Below are positions 26,750 to 33,845 of a DNA stretch of 64,000 nt, piece by piece. The stretch is from Bog-950 sp035299425. Its GTDB lineage: Bacteria; Bacteroidota; Bacteroidia; Chitinophagales; LD1. The translations under genes were made by a program, and so were the position numbers. The notes beneath the pieces were generated by a model. It saw only the letters and a program-made list of their open reading frames with translations, ran no database searches and had not been told where the DNA came from. Position 1 is the first letter of the stretch. The number at the start of each line of letters is the position of its first letter. The stretch covers positions 1 through 64,000 of the forward strand of contig DATGWP010000202.1 of NCBI GenBank assembly GCA_035299425.1, in the 5' to 3' direction.

Positions 26750-26775
26750 TAAGTGTCAGCTACAATGAACAATTG

Positions 26776-26970
26776 ATGAAAAAAAGATTTACGCCGAGAT
26801 TTTTGTGGACCCTGATTTTGATGGTTGTGGCCGTTGGTGTTTTTGCACAAGGCCCGCCACCGCCGCCGCCACCACCTGCACCGCCACCAGGCGTGCCTAT
26901 TGACGGTGGTATATTTCTATTGCTTGGTGCAGGGCTTGTGTATGGTGCCCGCAAGCTTTACAAAGAATAA
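26776..26970 (+). CDS. Small PID-CTERM-like sorted protein
   Basis: 64 residues. I use the ATG at 26776; a TTG three bases upstream is also in frame. Layout: signal peptide (MKKRFTPRFLWTLILMVVAVGVFAQ), a proline run (GPPPPPPPPAPPPG), then VPIDGGIFLLLGAGLVYGARKLYKE. The motif PIDGG-hydrophobic helix-basic tail is that of PID-CTERM tails, a Bacteroidota analogue of PEP-CTERM/exosortase sorting signals (family recalled from memory). The protein is little more than signal, linker and sorting tail. It has its own promoter and terminator. A cognate sorting enzyme is not in this window. Confidence 0.75.
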   Translation: MKKRFTPRFLWTLILMVVAVGVFAQGPPPPPPPPAPPPGVPIDGGIFLLLGAGLVYGARKLYKE

Positions 26971-26991
26971 TCCTCTAATTAGTTTCTAATA

Positions 26992-27025
26992 AAAACCCCC
27001 GCTTGAATAAACAAGCGGGGGTTTT
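26992..27025 (+). terminator. Intrinsic terminator after the PID-CTERM-like gene
   Basis: A 14-bp stem AAAACCCCCGCTTG/CAAGCGGGGGTTTT with a 6-base loop, then GGTTTT. Symmetric, so it may also end the minus-strand gene at 27074. Confidence 0.9.
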
Positions 27026-27073
27026 GGTTTTATGTATAGGTTACTGAAAAAGAGGGCCCACCAAATAGTTACA

Positions 27074-27391
27074 TTACGAGATGAGTGAAATAATAAACGA
27101 AATAGACTGAAATAGAGCCGCTAATCCTGCAGCGATTGCAGCTTTGGCACTTAAATCGCTCTGCTTTTTATAACTATATAGTAAGCCAGACATTGCAGGG
27201 AAAAACTCCTTTTCATTAACCGTAGTGTTTCCTAAATTCTTTATACTTGGGTCAAAAGAATACAAAATAGAATTGCCAGTAATTGTGAATATACCTGAGC
27301 TTTCGGGAGCTTTAACTCTTGCGCTCCTAAACCATAATACTGCCGCTGCAACTGCAAATGCTATTGAGAAGATATCAAAGATTAATTTCAT
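27074..27391 (-). CDS. Small membrane protein of unknown function
   Basis: 105 residues. Hydrophobic N-terminal segment (MKLIFDIFSIAFAVAAAVLWF) and a C-terminal segment (KAAIAAGLAALFQSISFIISLIS), with about 60 polar residues between (SGIFTITGNSILYSFDPSIK). Base composition is AT-richer than the flanking T9SS and housekeeping genes. No family recognised. It heads the AT-rich block that continues to 29340. Confidence 0.6.
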   Translation of the reverse strand: MKLIFDIFSIAFAVAAAVLWFRSARVKAPESSGIFTITGNSILYSFDPSIKNLGNTTVNEKEFFPAMSGLLYSYKKQSDLSAKAAIAAGLAALFQSISFIISLIS

Positions 27392-27676
27392 TTTTATGCA
27401 TTTTAGATTCGGTTGAGTGGGAAAAATTGTAAATAAACCTCGTTAAGTCCTTTAACCTTTTCAAATTTAACTATTCTAGCCAATGAAGATTTTTGTCGGT
27501 GTTTATAAATGATAATAACCTTACTAAAATGAACAGGAAGAATTTTTGTTCTTATATTTGGAACAACAAACGTATAGTGTAGTATACTTTAGCTATACAA
27601 TGCCAATAATTTTTATTCACTTTCTTTCCAGCTATTCAAAATATAGTTGTTTTTTAATTTCTAAAATAACCTTGGG
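27392..27676. other. AT-rich intergenic region with inverted GTATA boxes
   Basis: About 285 bases with low GC. A consensus -7 box (27553-27560) is followed by GTATAG (27572-27577), GTATAC (27582-27587) and CTATAC (27593-27598), which form an inverted arrangement typical of an operator. The next gene starts at 27677. Confidence 0.5.
27553..27560 (+). promoter_or_regulatory. Candidate -7 box upstream of sce7726-family gene
   Basis: TATATTTG matches TAnnTTTG exactly. No -33 box at good spacing. The inverted GTATAG/CTATAC boxes begin 12 bases downstream. Confidence 0.4.
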
Positions 27677-28258
27677 ATGAAAGACCCTAATATCAGAGAT
27701 ATTCTTCGCAGAACTGCCCTACTTTCATATTACAATGATCCTCATTCAAAAGTTGTAGAAGAAATGAAGCTACCTGTAGCTAAAGCTAGAATTGATATGG
27801 CCGTTATCAACGGACATTTTCATGGGTATGAAATAAAAAGTGCGGTTGACACATTAAATCGGTTACCTGGTCAAATAGTAGCTTATTCAAAAATATTTGA
27901 TTTTGTAACTGTTGTAACAGAAAATAATCATTATGGCAAAGTACATAGTGCTTTGCCAGAGTGGGTTGGAATCTGTGTTTGTTCAAATACCGGCAGGTCA
28001 GAAAAGTTAACCTGCATAAGAGAAGCCAAAATTAACACCCGAAAAAGTGGATTTCATCTTGCAAAGTTGCTATGGCATAATGAATTGGTTGAAGTTCTAA
28101 CTGAACAGGAAATCCCTTTCAAGAAGAAAGATAGAAGCTGGATTTTATGTCAGACTCTAGATGCCAATCTACCCGTTACAATTATTTCGGATATAGTTAG
28201 AGAAAAACTAAAGGCTCGAACTACATGGCAACTCAAAGAAGATTGTGAAGTAGAGTAA
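27677..28258 (+). CDS. sce7726-family protein (PD-(D/E)XK-like)
   Basis: 193 residues. The core ARIDMAVINGHFHGYEIKSAVDTLNRLPGQIVAYSKIFDFVTVV (about 36-79) is the family signature, with an acidic residue (D40) followed by E-x-K in YEIKS (about 52-56), the arrangement of restriction-endonuclease-like folds. The end is less conserved. sce7726 proteins are named from a Sorangium cellulosum locus and usually sit next to sce7725/Beta-type genes; their function is not established. Here the Beta-type partner is convergent and overlaps by 26 bases. Local base use is AT-richer, suggesting transfer. Nuclease activity is inference. Confidence 0.85.
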   Translation: MKDPNIRDILRRTALLSYYNDPHSKVVEEMKLPVAKARIDMAVINGHFHGYEIKSAVDTLNRLPGQIVAYSKIFDFVTVVTENNHYGKVHSALPEWVGICVCSNTGRSEKLTCIREAKINTRKSGFHLAKLLWHNELVEVLTEQEIPFKKKDRSWILCQTLDANLPVTIISDIVREKLKARTTWQLKEDCEVE

Positions 28259-29252
28259 TATGGTGGTTTTGACTGAACTGCACCCATGTGCTTGGATTTC
28301 CTGTACGCCTATTAGCGTCCGCTACATTTTCATTAGCTATGGAATTAATCTGTAAATCTCCCCAGCTAAAATTTATCCCTGAATAATCCGCCGATCTGAC
28401 AAGTCTCTGCGCGTGCGTTATATATTGACCATGTCCATCAGCATGGTGATCAGTCAATTCTCCCCTATAAATAACAAATTCATCAGTAACTGTGTATTTC
28501 ACGCTAATTGTACCTGGAAAGGGGGCGTTAGAGTAAAATGGATATTTTGTTCCAAAGTCGCCATACTTTATATTGGGTAAAGTAATATGCAGAGCTTGCC
28601 AAATGTCCCACTCAAAACGCCTTAGCCGATGCGGTGCTTGTCTAGGGGCTAATCCTGCAAGATTTGCAGGAAATGAACTTGCTGCAACGACAATATCTGA
28701 CCAATGATTTTTTGTTGGCTTTAATGCGTTTATGGACATTCCTGCAATAGTTGCAAGCATTGCATGATTGTGGTTTTCTGCATAGCCCAAGTCCAAGAGC
28801 AAAATTGTATTTCCTGGAGTTGTATTAACTAAGGTAATTATATCATTTATGTCTTGGTTATAATTTAAAAAACCCCCACTTTGATTTGATGTTCGAATAC
28901 ACAATTTGCACTGATGTGCTGCCAAAAGTGCGCTAACCAAATTAGAGTAGTTTAATGGGCTGTTTTTTTGAATCGCTGGTATAACATTAACTCCAGCTTT
29001 AAAAAGAGTATTTAAAAATAATCGGATCTCTCTAATGCTCTGGGTGGAAAAATCCTCATACCAAGAAAAGTCAATAACAACTTCATTACCATTAAAATTC
29101 CAATGCCGAGTAAGAAATTGCGTAATAGCAGTAATCCTAGTTGGTAACATTTCAATTACTGGGCAAATATCATTTTTCACATTCGGAGTTAAATGTTGTA
29201 AGGCAGTTGCTTCTCCAGCTTTAGACAAAAGAATTGGATAGTATTTTTTCAC
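28233..29252 (-). CDS. Beta-family protein (sce7725-like partner)
   Basis: 339 residues with a GTG start at 29252. Opening YYPILLSKAGEATALQHL and CPVIEML are the N-terminal signature of the Beta-protein family; later VIDFSW, NVIPAIQ, LLLDLG are regularly spaced strands of a TIM-barrel-like layout. The C-terminal third has WDIWQAL and KYGDFGTKYPFY .. VIYRGELTDHHADGHGQYI. The family is commonly adjacent to sce7726 genes in phage- or island-associated contexts; no biochemical role is established that I know of. The stop codons of the pair overlap (28233-28258), so the two transcripts are antisense at their ends. Confidence 0.82.
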   Translation of the reverse strand: MKKYYPILLSKAGEATALQHLTPNVKNDICPVIEMLPTRITAITQFLTRHWNFNGNEVVIDFSWYEDFSTQSIREIRLFLNTLFKAGVNVIPAIQKNSPLNYSNLVSALLAAHQCKLCIRTSNQSGGFLNYNQDINDIITLVNTTPGNTILLLDLGYAENHNHAMLATIAGMSINALKPTKNHWSDIVVAASSFPANLAGLAPRQAPHRLRRFEWDIWQALHITLPNIKYGDFGTKYPFYSNAPFPGTISVKYTVTDEFVIYRGELTDHHADGHGQYITHAQRLVRSADYSGINFSWGDLQINSIANENVADANRRTGNPSTWVQFSQNHHITLLHNLL

Positions 29253-29355
29253 TTAATGTAGATTGATTTGCAAAGCACGGAATAGTTAATTGACAAAAAA
29301 TCGTCGAATCGATGAGTTTTTGTTAAATTAATTTTTGCAATAATCTATTCTTCAC

Positions 29356-30390
29356 CTACATTATCGTCCAGGTCTTTTCGCCGCTGAGGATTTTGTTTAG
29401 CGGGGTTTTGCCGCGTTTGGCCTGTGCGTGTTCTATCTGTGCGGCCATGTCGTCTTCTATGCAGCTGCGCAGGGTGCTGTAGTAAACGCCGAATGGGCGT
29501 GGTAAATGTACTTCTGTATTATCGGCAAAGCCGGCCAGTATAAAGGCTTTGGTCTTATCGGTTTCATCGTGTATCCAAAGGTCGGCTTTGTTTACGGTGC
29601 CGTCGGTAAGGTCAACTACTACGGGTTTAAAGCCATCGAGTTTAATGCCCTTGCTTTCGTTGTTACCATACACTAATGGCTTCCCCTGCTCCAGGTAAAG
29701 GGCTTCTTCGCGTTTGGTTTCTTTCTCGCTGAAGATGAAGAATGCTTCATCGTTAAACACCGGGCAGTTTTGGTATATCTCTATCAATGCGCTGCCTTTG
29801 TGCCCATTAGCGCGGGCCAGCATGGCCTGCATGTGCTTAGGGTCGCGGTCGAGAGTGCGGGCAAAAAAAGTTGCCTTGGCGCCCAGCGCTAACTCGGCAG
29901 GGTTAAAGGGTTCATCTACTGAGCCCAGCGGTGTGCTTTTAGCCACTGTGCCTTTTGGTGATGTAGGTGAATACTGGCCTTTGGTCAAACCGTATATCTG
30001 GTTGTTGAACAACATCAGCTTAAGGTTTGGGTTGCGGCGCAGCATGTGTATAAAGTGGTTGCCACCTATAGACAGCAAATCGCCATCGCCACCTACCACC
30101 CATACGGTAAGGTCGGGGTTGGCTGCCTTTACACCTGTAGCTATTGCGGTGGCGCGCCCGTGTATGCTGTGCATGCCATAGGTAGCCATGTAATACGGAA
30201 AGCGCGAAGAACAACCAATGCCCGATACAAAAACAACTTTCTCTTTCTCGGTTACAAAATCGGGCAGCACAGTTTGCACCTGTTTAAGTATAGAGTAGTC
30301 GCCACAGCCGGGGCACCATTTTACTTCCTGGTCGCTGACAAAGTCTTTGGCGGTTAGTTTGGGTGGTGCGGTATTTTCTAAAGTTTCCAT
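29356..30390 (-). CDS. korB: 2-oxoacid:ferredoxin oxidoreductase, beta (thiamine-diphosphate) subunit
   Basis: 344 residues. Oxidative decarboxylation of a 2-oxoacid (most likely 2-oxoglutarate, by family) to acyl-CoA with ferredoxin reduction. Visible: WCPGCGDYSIL (about 26-36), GIGCSSRFPYYMATYGMHSIHGRA, and the thiamine-diphosphate/Mg motif GGDGDLLSIGGNHFIHMLRRN with LFNNQIYGLTKGQ. Third gene of the fdx-korA-korB operon, 75 bases after korA with a dispersed palindromic repeat in the gap. Confidence 0.95.
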   Translation of the reverse strand: METLENTAPPKLTAKDFVSDQEVKWCPGCGDYSILKQVQTVLPDFVTEKEKVVFVSGIGCSSRFPYYMATYGMHSIHGRATAIATGVKAANPDLTVWVVGGDGDLLSIGGNHFIHMLRRNPNLKLMLFNNQIYGLTKGQYSPTSPKGTVAKSTPLGSVDEPFNPAELALGAKATFFARTLDRDPKHMQAMLARANGHKGSALIEIYQNCPVFNDEAFFIFSEKETKREEALYLEQGKPLVYGNNESKGIKLDGFKPVVVDLTDGTVNKADLWIHDETDKTKAFILAGFADNTEVHLPRPFGVYYSTLRSCIEDDMAAQIEHAQAKRGKTPLNKILSGEKTWTIM

Positions 30391-30414
30391 GTTTTATTCC
30401 TCCTTGCCTCAAGA

Positions 30415-30460
30415 AGTTCGGGGGATTGCTTCGTCGCAAAGCCTCCTCGCAATGACGCGC
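30415..30460 (-). repeat. CGTCATTGCGAGG-type dispersed repeat between korA and korB
   Basis: On the minus strand the gap reads CGTCATTGCGAGGAGGCTTT, then GCGACGAAGCAATCC, the well-known intergenic motif seen in many bacterial genomes. GATTGC (30424-30429) and GCAAT (30449-30453) form a weak stem. It precedes the GGAGG of korB (on the minus strand, near 30405), so translation signals remain intact. Confidence 0.75.
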
Positions 30461-30465
30461 GTTTT

Positions 30466-32358
30466 TTAAGTTGTGCTATTATATATTTCCAACACTTTAT
30501 TTTTTATTTCATCCGTATCGAACGGCAGGCCCTGAATTTTGTTGAAGCCTATGGCCGGTATTAAATACTTAGCCCTTATCAGTTGCAACAGCTGCCCGGT
30601 GTTCATTTCGGGTATTAGTACTTTATCGAAACCATGCAGCAATTCGCCCAGGTTTTTAGGGAAAGGATTCATGTGGCGCAGGTGTGCATGTGCCACATCG
30701 GCATAGCCTTCGGCGTGCAGTTCGTTCATCACCGTTTTAATAGCACCGTAGGTACTACCCCAGCCCAGTACCAATACTTTTCCTTTCTCGGGACCGCTAT
30801 CGGTTTTTAACAGCGGAATACGGTCGGCAATCTTCGCTACCTTTTCGGCGCGCAGTTTTACCATCAGCTCGTGATTGGTAGAATCGTACGATATGTTTCC
30901 GGTTTCGTTTTGTTTTTCCAGTCCGCCAATGCGGTGTTCTAATCCTTTGGTGCCCGGTTTAACCCATGGGCGCACACCGCGGTTATCGCGACGGTACGGC
31001 AATAGTTTGCCTCCGGGGTTGTTGTTCTCGGTTAAGAAGCTGACATGAATAGGCGGCAGCATATCTTCGGTAGGAAATTTCCATGGCTCGGCGCCGTTGG
31101 CAATGTAACCATCGCTAAGAAAAATAACCGGTACCATGTGCTCTATCGAAATAGTTACGGCTTCGTATACCGCGTTGAAACAATCGGCCGGTGTGCAGGC
31201 TGCAACAATTGGCAGCGGCGCTTCGCCGTGGCGGCCATACATGGCAAACAGTAAATCGCTCTGCTCGGTTTTGGTTGGCAAACCGGTAGACGGCCCACCG
31301 CGCTGTATATCGCAGATAAGCAAAGGCAGCTCGAGCATCATAGCTAAACTCATAGCCTCGCTCTTAAGCGCCATGCCCGGGCCCGAAGTAGTTGTTACTC
31401 CCAATGAACCTGCGTAAGCGGCACCTATAGCTGAGCATATTGCCGCTATCTCATCTTCTGCCTGAAAGGTTTTTACACCGTTGGCTTTATACCTACTCAA
31501 TTCATGCAAAACATCGGATGCCGGTGTAATGGGATATGAGCCTAAGAAAATTGGCAGGCCTGCTTTTTCGGCAGCAGCTATTATACCAATGGCCAAAGCC
31601 TGGTTGCCCGATATGTTGCGATACACCCCTGCCGGCAAATGTGCCTTGGCTGTGCGGTAGCGGGTGTGAAATATCTCGGTATTGTCGCCGTAGTTCCAGC
31701 CGCTTTTTAGAGCGGTAACGTTGGCGTTGAGTATGTCGGGAGCTTTACCAAATTTCTCTTCTAAAAACTTAAGGGTAAAGTCCATGCTCTTATCGAACAT
31801 CCAGAACAGTACGCCGAGCACAAACATGTTTTTGCAACGCTCCACATCTTTCATACCCAGGGGCGAATTTTTCAGCGCCTCTTTGGTGTGTTTGGTTACG
31901 TCTATTTTGTAAACTATGTAATCGTGCAGTGTGTTGTCTTCCAGCGGGCTAACAGTACCTTCGGGGTAACCCGATAACTTCATGTTTTTAGAATCGAAGC
32001 CGGCGGTGTTTACCACTACCACTCCTCCCCTTTTCAGGCGCTTAAGATCGTTCTTCAGTGCGGCTGCATTCATAGCTACCAGTACATCGTATTGGTCGCC
32101 GGGGGTAAAAATTTCTTTGCTGCCAAAGTGAACCTGGAAGCCCGATACACCGGCAATGGTTCCCGCCGGGGCACGTATCTCTGCCGGAAACTCCGGAAAG
32201 GTAGAGAGGTCCTGGCCCAACAGGGCAGTAGTATCTGTAAACTGCATGCCTGTAAGCTGCATGCCATCGCCCGAGTCGCCCGAAAAGCGAATAACAACGC
32301 TCTCAACATCCTTCGTTTCTACCGGATGGTGTGGTTGTGTTTCAGGTTTTATATCCAT
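30466..32358 (-). CDS. korA: 2-oxoacid:ferredoxin oxidoreductase, fused gamma-alpha subunit
   Basis: 630 residues. N-terminal gamma domain with RFSGDSGDGMQLTGMQFT (about 23-40), then alpha domain beginning near residue 230 with LGSYPITPASDVLHELSRYK, FQAEDEIAAICSAIGAAYAG, TTSGPGMALKSEA and ICDIQRGGPSTGLPTKTEQSD, all typical of the 2-oxoglutarate-type enzyme. C-terminal part contains VLVLGWGSTYGAI. Works with korB and the upstream ferredoxin; the stop is followed by the repeat at 30415-30460. Confidence 0.95.
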   Translation of the reverse strand: MDIKPETQPHHPVETKDVESVVIRFSGDSGDGMQLTGMQFTDTTALLGQDLSTFPEFPAEIRAPAGTIAGVSGFQVHFGSKEIFTPGDQYDVLVAMNAAALKNDLKRLKRGGVVVVNTAGFDSKNMKLSGYPEGTVSPLEDNTLHDYIVYKIDVTKHTKEALKNSPLGMKDVERCKNMFVLGVLFWMFDKSMDFTLKFLEEKFGKAPDILNANVTALKSGWNYGDNTEIFHTRYRTAKAHLPAGVYRNISGNQALAIGIIAAAEKAGLPIFLGSYPITPASDVLHELSRYKANGVKTFQAEDEIAAICSAIGAAYAGSLGVTTTSGPGMALKSEAMSLAMMLELPLLICDIQRGGPSTGLPTKTEQSDLLFAMYGRHGEAPLPIVAACTPADCFNAVYEAVTISIEHMVPVIFLSDGYIANGAEPWKFPTEDMLPPIHVSFLTENNNPGGKLLPYRRDNRGVRPWVKPGTKGLEHRIGGLEKQNETGNISYDSTNHELMVKLRAEKVAKIADRIPLLKTDSGPEKGKVLVLGWGSTYGAIKTVMNELHAEGYADVAHAHLRHMNPFPKNLGELLHGFDKVLIPEMNTGQLLQLIRAKYLIPAIGFNKIQGLPFDTDEIKNKVLEIYNSTT

Positions 32359-32400
32359 TGTTGAAAGTAATTTGTGGGCTGCGGGTAAAGCAGGCCGGCA

Positions 32401-32751
32401 TTAAGCTAAGTGAAGTTTGGCCTTTTTGGCAAGTAAGGCTTCTTCGGTTTCTACATGTAATTCATCTGCCAGGCAACAATCTACAGGACAAACCGATGCG
32501 CACTGTGGTGTATCGTGAAAGCCCTTGCACTCGGTGCATTTATCGGTAACTATGTAATAGGTATCGGTAGAATATGGCGCCTGGCTACTATCGGCATCTA
32601 TGGTAGTGCCATCCATCAGCGTATAAGCGCCATGCACGCCCGTTCTATCAGCTATCTTCCATTTATCGCCATCGGCGTATATGGCGCCGTTGGGGCATTC
32701 GGGCTCACAAGCTCCGCAGTTGATACAGTCGTTGGTAATCTTTATAGCCAT
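32401..32751 (-). CDS. Ferredoxin, 2x[4Fe-4S]
   Basis: 116 residues. First cluster motif CINCGACEPEC (Cys 9, 12, 15, 19); second CTECKGFHDTPQCASVCPVDC, with the longer spacing seen in Allochromatium-type ferredoxins. An insertion of about 35 residues (WKIADRTGVHGAYTLMDG) separates the clusters. First gene of the kor operon and the likely electron acceptor of KorAB; stop to korA start is 42 bases. Confidence 0.92.
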   Translation of the reverse strand: MAIKITNDCINCGACEPECPNGAIYADGDKWKIADRTGVHGAYTLMDGTTIDADSSQAPYSTDTYYIVTDKCTECKGFHDTPQCASVCPVDCCLADELHVETEEALLAKKAKLHLA

Positions 32752-33006
32752 TATTCCGGTCTTTACTCCTGTTATTTAAAAGTGCGCTAAGTTAAGCAGT
32801 TTGTGCATGGCAAGCAACCTAATTAGCATCATATAGGTTAAAAGGGCTTCTTCATCCTTTCAAACCAGCTTTGACTGCTAAAAGGCATCTTTTAATTGTC
32901 ATTATTACATGGACGTGCAGCAGTAGCACATATTGTAAAATGCTTATTGCTAGTTGGTTAAAAGATTCCATGCCTTTATTATACAGATTGGTTAGTTTAG
33001 TGCTAT
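32752..33006. other. Intergenic region between divergent genes
   Basis: About 255 bases between the ferredoxin start (minus) and the first tandem exported paralogue (plus). No ORF, repeat or hairpin that I can support; promoters for both directions are expected here but no consensus TAnnTTTG pair was recognised. Confidence 0.5.
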
Positions 33007-33375
33007 ATGAAATTGTTAAGCATTTTGCTGTTGTTGTTAGGGCCTGTGACCTTTGTTAGTGCCCAGGTGCAGGTAGACAGTAACTATACCATATTAGCGC
33101 AAAATGTTGTTGGGGTTGGCGATGTAATCCCGTTTTTACTACCCGACTTTAACCGGCTGGTGATACAGGATAACCGAAGCGGGAAAATGTGCAGGCCGGA
33201 ACATATGGACTTCACGTTTGTAATCAACTCCGAAGCGCTGCCTGCGCCAACTATGGATGTTGCCAATTACCTTGCCGCCCGGGTTAAGCCAAGGGATAAA
33301 ATCTTTATTGACAAAATAATAATGCCGAAAGATTGTTTTGACCCGCCGAAGCAGATTGTGTTGGTGATACAGTAG
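33007..33375 (+). CDS. Small exported protein, tandem paralogue 1
   Basis: 122 residues with signal peptide (MKLLSILLLLLGPVTFVSAQ). Mature region: VQVDSNYTILAQNVVGVGDV .. FTFVINSEALPAP .. RVKPRDKIFIDKIIMPKDCFDPPKQIVLVIQ. Two cysteines are conserved with the next gene. The beta-rich pattern with LKPGDKI-F-x-x-I resembles domains of the gliding protein GldM, but this resemblance is weak. It precedes its paralogue by 18 bases; both likely co-transcribed. Confidence 0.7.
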   Translation: MKLLSILLLLLGPVTFVSAQVQVDSNYTILAQNVVGVGDVIPFLLPDFNRLVIQDNRSGKMCRPEHMDFTFVINSEALPAPTMDVANYLAARVKPRDKIFIDKIIMPKDCFDPPKQIVLVIQ

Positions 33376-33393
33376 TCCCCAAAAATTATTTAT

Positions 33394-33762
33394 ATGAAAT
33401 CCCTCGCCTTATTATTACTGCTATTGCTATCAGGTAGATGTGCCAAAGCTCAGATACAGGTTGATACAAACTATACCATAATGGCACGTGGAATTACAGG
33501 TGTTGCCGATGTGTCCCCTTATTTGTATTCCGATTTAAATAAGATAATGGTTCGCGAAAACTCGAGCGGTAAAATCTGCTCTCCTGCACGTATGCAGTTT
33601 ACGTTTATCATTAACTCCGAGGCTTTTCATTTTACAGATGTAACCGAAGCCAATAAGTATGTACTACGCACTAAACCTAAAGACAAAATAATTATAGAGA
33701 ATATTGTTATGCCTAAGGGTTGTTTTGACCCGCCGAAGCAGATTGTGTTGATAATACGTTAG
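33394..33762 (+). CDS. Small exported protein, tandem paralogue 2
   Basis: 122 residues, same length and layout as the preceding gene: signal peptide MKSLALLLLLLLSGRCAKAQ, then IQVDTNYTIMARGITGVADV .. FTFIINSEAFHF .. RTKPKDKIIIENIVMPKGCFDPPKQIVLIIR. The shared end DCFDPPKQIVLVIQ/GCFDPPKQIVLIIR shows a tandem duplication. Moderate divergence elsewhere suggests an old duplication or functional split. Function unknown. Confidence 0.7.
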   Translation: MKSLALLLLLLLSGRCAKAQIQVDTNYTIMARGITGVADVSPYLYSDLNKIMVRENSSGKICSPARMQFTFIINSEAFHFTDVTEANKYVLRTKPKDKIIIENIVMPKGCFDPPKQIVLIIR

Positions 33763-33786
33763 TTAGGAGGTGGGCTATAAACAAAA

Positions 33787-33814
33787 GCGGGATAAGATTT
33801 TCATCCTATCCCGC
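33787..33814 (-). terminator. Intrinsic terminator of the adhesin/PorP operon
   Basis: Stem GCGGGATA/TATCCCGC (extended by GAT/ATC) followed on the minus strand by TTTTGTTT, 32 bases after the stop of the PorP-OmpA gene. Confidence 0.85.
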
Positions 33815-33845
33815 CAGCAACTAACAAGTGTTAGTTTAAGTATTC

